Shown: positions 6,063-8,269 of the stretch, one piece after another
How positions within the stretch are numbered: the first letter of the stretch is position 1
Layout of the letters: each line of letters starts with the position of its first letter
Source of the DNA: an uncultured Dechloromonas sp.
GTDB lineage: Bacteria > Pseudomonadota > Gammaproteobacteria > Burkholderiales > Rhodocyclaceae
Assembly: GCA_946477505.1 (NCBI GenBank)
Contig: CAMKYP010000157.1
Location: forward strand, 1 to 8,269
Reading direction: 5' to 3'
DNA length: 8,269 bases
Notes under the pieces: generated by a model
Told to the model about the DNA's origin: nothing
Seen by the model: the letters and a program-made list of their open reading frames with translations, nothing else
Database searches by the model: none
Made by a program: the position numbers and the translations under genes

Positions 6063-6716
6063 TTAATAAAGACCAAAGATGAATTCGATGACCCGGGCCG
6101 AGGTGATCACCAGCGGGTTCATGATGGCACCGAGAATACCGGTGAACAACAGGAGCAGCAAAATCGGGAAGCCCCAGCGTTCGAGCTGGGCGAACTTCCA
6201 GGCAAGTGCGTGTGGCAGCAGGCTGACCGCGATCCGCCCCCCGTCGAGCGGCGGCAGTGGCATGAGGTTGAGGACCATCAGGACGCAATTGACCATGATG
6301 CCGATCTTGCTCATTTCCGACAGCGGCAGTGTAAATTCCGAGGAAGGCATCAACCACGCCAGCTTGAGCATGAACGCCCAGCAGAAGGCCATGAACAGGT
6401 TGGCGCCGGGGCCGGCCGCGGCCACCCAGAACATGTCCTTCTTGGGATTGCGCAGACGGCCGAAATCGACGGGCACCGGCTTGGCATAGCCGAACAGGAA
6501 AGAACCGCCGGAAAATAGCAGGATGGCGATCGGGATGAGGATGGTTCCGACCGGATCGATATGGCGCAGGGGATTCAGGCTGATGCGCCCCATCTGCCAA
6601 GCGGTGGGATCACCGAAATGGCGTGCGGCATAGCCGTGCGCGGCCTCGTGCAGCGTGATCGCAAAGATCACCGGCAACGCGGAGATGGCCAGGGTCTGGA
6701 TCAGGCTTTCCAGCAT
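6063..6716 (-). CDS. Site-2 protease family integral-membrane metalloprotease (M50)
   Basis: A 217-residue, strongly hydrophobic protein of the M50/site-2 protease family, which cuts substrates within or beside the membrane. The zinc-binding HExxH is HEAAH at 23-27 in the first helix (IFAITLHEAAHGYAARHFGD). The third ligand is Asp158 in the second motif NLMPLPPLDGGR (150-161). GRISLNPLRHIDPVGT (43-58), FGYAKPVPVDFGRLRNPKKD and AAAGPGANL are typical of the short PDZ-less subgroup. About five to six hydrophobic segments are visible. It lacks the PDZ domain of RseP, so it is not RseP. No anti-sigma factor or other obvious substrate is nearby. ATG 6716 is 4 nt after the yciO stop with only a weak GGA upstream. 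Both active-site motifs look intact; the substrate is unknown. Confidence 0.93.
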   Translation of the reverse strand: MLESLIQTLAISALPVIFAITLHEAAHGYAARHFGDPTAWQMGRISLNPLRHIDPVGTILIPIAILLFSGGSFLFGYAKPVPVDFGRLRNPKKDMFWVAAAGPGANLFMAFCWAFMLKLAWLMPSSEFTLPLSEMSKIGIMVNCVLMVLNLMPLPPLDGGRIAVSLLPHALAWKFAQLERWGFPILLLLLFTGILGAIMNPLVITSARVIEFIFGLY

Positions 6717-6720
6717 GCGT

Positions 6721-7347
6721 TCAGTCCAGTCCGAAAGGTGCGAGTGAGCCGCGCCCGGTACGGATCAGCTCGGGTGCCGAGCCGGTCAGGTCGACGACGG
6801 TGGTCGGCTCGGTGCCGCAAGGGCCGCCATCGAGGATCAATTCCAGTTGGTCTTCCAGCCGGTCCTGGATTTCCCAGCCTTCGGTGAGCGAAAACTCGTC
6901 GCCCGGCAACTGCAGCGTGGTCGTCAGCAGCGGCTCCCCCAACTCTTCAAGCAAAGCCAATGCAACCGGATGATCGGGAATGCGCAGGCCGATTGTCTTC
7001 CGCTTCGGATGCATGACCCGCCGCGGCAACTCCTTGCTGCCTTCAAGGATGAAAGTGTAGCTACCCGGCGTCGCCGCCTTGAGCAGGCGGTACTGGCTGT
7101 TGTCGACACGGGCGTAGGTGGCGATTTCGGACAGGTCACGCACCATCAGTGTCAGGTGATGGCGATCATCGATGCCGCGAATCAACCGGATACGATCCAG
7201 CGCGTCCTTGTCGCCCAAATGGCAACCGAGCGCATAGCAGGAATCGGTGGGCAGCGCGACAATGGCGCCTTCGCGAATGAACTGTGCAGCCTGCACCAGC
7301 AGTCGTTGCTGCGGCGAGTTGGGATGGATATTGACAACGCGTGCCAT
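6721..7347 (-). CDS. yciO: YciO, TsaC/Sua5/YrdC-family protein
   Basis: A 208-residue protein of the YrdC-like RNA-binding fold. It aligns along its length with what I recall of E. coli YciO (206 aa): IHPNSPQQRL (7-16), LPTDSCYALGC (32-42), a FTL-type strand HLTLMVRDLSE (64-74), PGSYTFILEG, RRVMHPKRKTIGLRIP and PTTVVDLTG. TsaC and Sua5 make threonylcarbamoyl-AMP for tRNA t6A. TsaC carries a KxR catalytic pair that is replaced here by RGI at 57-59, as in YciO, so this is probably the paralogue rather than the main TsaC. A separate tsaC elsewhere in the genome would be expected. It starts 2 nt after the PHP gene stop and ends 4 nt before the M50 gene. Automated pipelines often label it L-threonylcarbamoyladenylate synthase. 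Confidence 0.92.
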   Translation of the reverse strand: MARVVNIHPNSPQQRLLVQAAQFIREGAIVALPTDSCYALGCHLGDKDALDRIRLIRGIDDRHHLTLMVRDLSEIATYARVDNSQYRLLKAATPGSYTFILEGSKELPRRVMHPKRKTIGLRIPDHPVALALLEELGEPLLTTTLQLPGDEFSLTEGWEIQDRLEDQLELILDGGPCGTEPTTVVDLTGSAPELIRTGRGSLAPFGLD

Positions 7348-7349
7348 GC

Positions 7350-8189
7350 TCAGACCACCAAACGCCAGATCGGCTTCAAGTCTTCGGGCAACGGCGGCAG
7401 CTTGCCAAGATCGACATAGCTCTCCTCCGGCCCATGAAAATCGGAACCGCGCGAGGCATGGAACGCGTAGTGCCGCGCCAGACGGGCAAAATGCAGGACA
7501 TGGTCCGGGGAATGGCTGCCGCAGGTCACCTCGATGCCGCGCCCGCCTGCATCCTTGAAATCATCCAGGAAGCGGCGCATTTCGGCACCGGACATTTTGT
7601 AGCGGCCCGGATGCGCGACAACCGCCACGCCGCCGGCACCGTTGATCCACCGGACAGCATTCTCCAGCGTCACCCACTGGTGATCGACATAGCCGGGCTT
7701 GCCCGGCGTCAGATAGTGCTGGAATACGCCCGGCACGTCGCGGGCGATGCCGATTGACACCAGGTAGCGGGCAAAGTGGGCACGCGAAATCAGGCTTGGA
7801 TTGGTCACAAAACACAGGGCGCCCTCGTAGACGCCGGGAATGCCGATGGCTGCGAGTGCGTCACCCATGCGCTGGGCGCGTTCGACCCGCCCCTGCCGCA
7901 GGTCGTGCAAGCCATTGACCAGTTCCGGGTTGGCCGCATCGAAACCCAGTCCGACGATATGAATCGGGGTGCCACGCCATTCGATGGAAATTTCGACGCC
8001 ATTGACAAACCGCATGCCGGCTTCCTCGGCGGTAGCCCTGGCCTCAACCAGACCGCCGATATCGTCATGGTCAGTCAGCGCCCACAGGTCGACACCATTG
8101 GCCGCCGCACGCCGGGCAACCACCTGAGGCGGCAGCAAACCGTCGGAGACGATGGAATGACAGTGGAAATCGAAATTGGCAGGTGTCAC
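7350..8189 (-). CDS. rnm: PHP-domain phosphoesterase, RNase AM / YciV-like
   Basis: A PHP-family metal-dependent phosphoesterase resembling E. coli RNase AM (YciV, once called TrpH), a 5'-3' exonuclease reported to trim the 5' ends of rRNAs, and the Chromobacterium nucleotide phosphatase CV_1693. PHP metal ligands are all visible: FDFHCHS, TDHD, GVEIS, HIVGLGFD, SRAHFARYL, VVAHPGRYK, and GSDFHGP near the C-terminus. The reading frame opens at GTG 8225, giving 291 residues. I prefer GTG 8189 (279 residues, MTPANFDFHCHS) because the extra 12 codons are AT-rich with rare ATA, look non-conserved and overlap a possible -10 element. Neither start has a clear Shine-Dalgarno. It heads the operon and is followed by yciO after 2 nt, the same order as in E. 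coli. The symbol rnm is by homology only. Confidence 0.9.
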   Translation of the reverse strand: MTPANFDFHCHSIVSDGLLPPQVVARRAAANGVDLWALTDHDDIGGLVEARATAEEAGMRFVNGVEISIEWRGTPIHIVGLGFDAANPELVNGLHDLRQGRVERAQRMGDALAAIGIPGVYEGALCFVTNPSLISRAHFARYLVSIGIARDVPGVFQHYLTPGKPGYVDHQWVTLENAVRWINGAGGVAVVAHPGRYKMSGAEMRRFLDDFKDAGGRGIEVTCGSHSPDHVLHFARLARHYAFHASRGSDFHGPEESYVDLGKLPPLPEDLKPIWRLVV

Positions 8190-8215
8190 GGGCAAGCTTT
8201 TGAAAGCAAACGATG

Positions 8216-8224
8216 AGTTTATCA
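8216..8224 (-). promoter_or_regulatory. Possible extended -10 promoter element for the PHP-to-rluB operon
   Basis: Minus strand TG-A-TAAACT: a TGn extension (8224-8223) and a TAAACT hexamer (8221-8216, 4 of 6 to TATAAT). No convincing -35 is seen at the expected distance, where the sequence is GC-rich. Transcription would start near 8209, leaving about 20 nt before GTG 8189. Weak evidence: the window ends 45 nt upstream. Confidence 0.25.
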
Positions 8225-8269
8225 CGAAGGCGGCACCACCCGGCTTCCCTTGTGCGGCGCAGCATGTTG

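Noticed and set aside
4857..6518. Long plus-strand open frame (about 553 codons) opposite trpS and the M50 gene
   Set aside because: It is the antisense of two well-recognised minus-strand genes, its product is Q/H/R-rich with no family motifs, and it crosses a gene boundary. It is a by-product of GC-rich codon usage.
8071..8265. Minus-strand frame of 64 codons at the right edge
   Set aside because: It overlaps the PHP gene in another frame over most of its length and has no recognisable features.

Overview
This window is a compact block of core housekeeping genes, all on the minus strand, so the biological reading order runs from the right end to the left. Protein sequences and gene order point to a betaproteobacterium of moderately high GC, probably Rhodocyclales-like (Dechloromonas/Azonexus type). 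This is inferred from motif-level resemblance remembered for RimP, the long TrpRS, the PHP protein and ScpA; no database search was possible. There are no rRNA or tRNA genes, insertion sequences, CRISPR arrays or other signs of transfer.

Region A (about 8224 down to 2163) looks like one eight-gene transcription unit: PHP-family RNase AM-like exonuclease, YciO, an integral-membrane M50 (site-2) protease, trpS, a small LABN-domain membrane protein, scpA, scpB and rluB. Neighbouring genes are separated by 1-6 nt or overlap by 1-32 nt. Themes are RNA maturation and modification (RNase AM, YciO, RluB), tRNA charging (TrpS) and chromosome condensation (ScpAB). A weak extended -10 candidate lies at its head.

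Region B (2162 down to 2048) is the only notable intergenic gap, 115 nt. It holds a convincing sigma70-type promoter (TTTACC, 17 bp, TATAAT) and, between that promoter and rimP, two tandem terminator-like hairpins, each followed by a U-run. They could end the rluB transcript, attenuate the rimP operon, or both.

Region C (2047 down to 1) is the classical rimP-nusA-infB operon; infB is cut by the window edge after 31 codons. RimP matures the 30S subunit, NusA controls pausing, termination and antitermination, and IF-2 starts translation.

The window is mostly well-understood core genome, and I do not see an undescribed defence or mobile system. The observations most worth a second look are the leader between rluB and rimP, a four-cysteine motif in TrpS that nearly matches the [4Fe-4S] motif of Thermotoga maritima TrpRS, and the orphan LABN membrane protein lodged between trpS and scpA.
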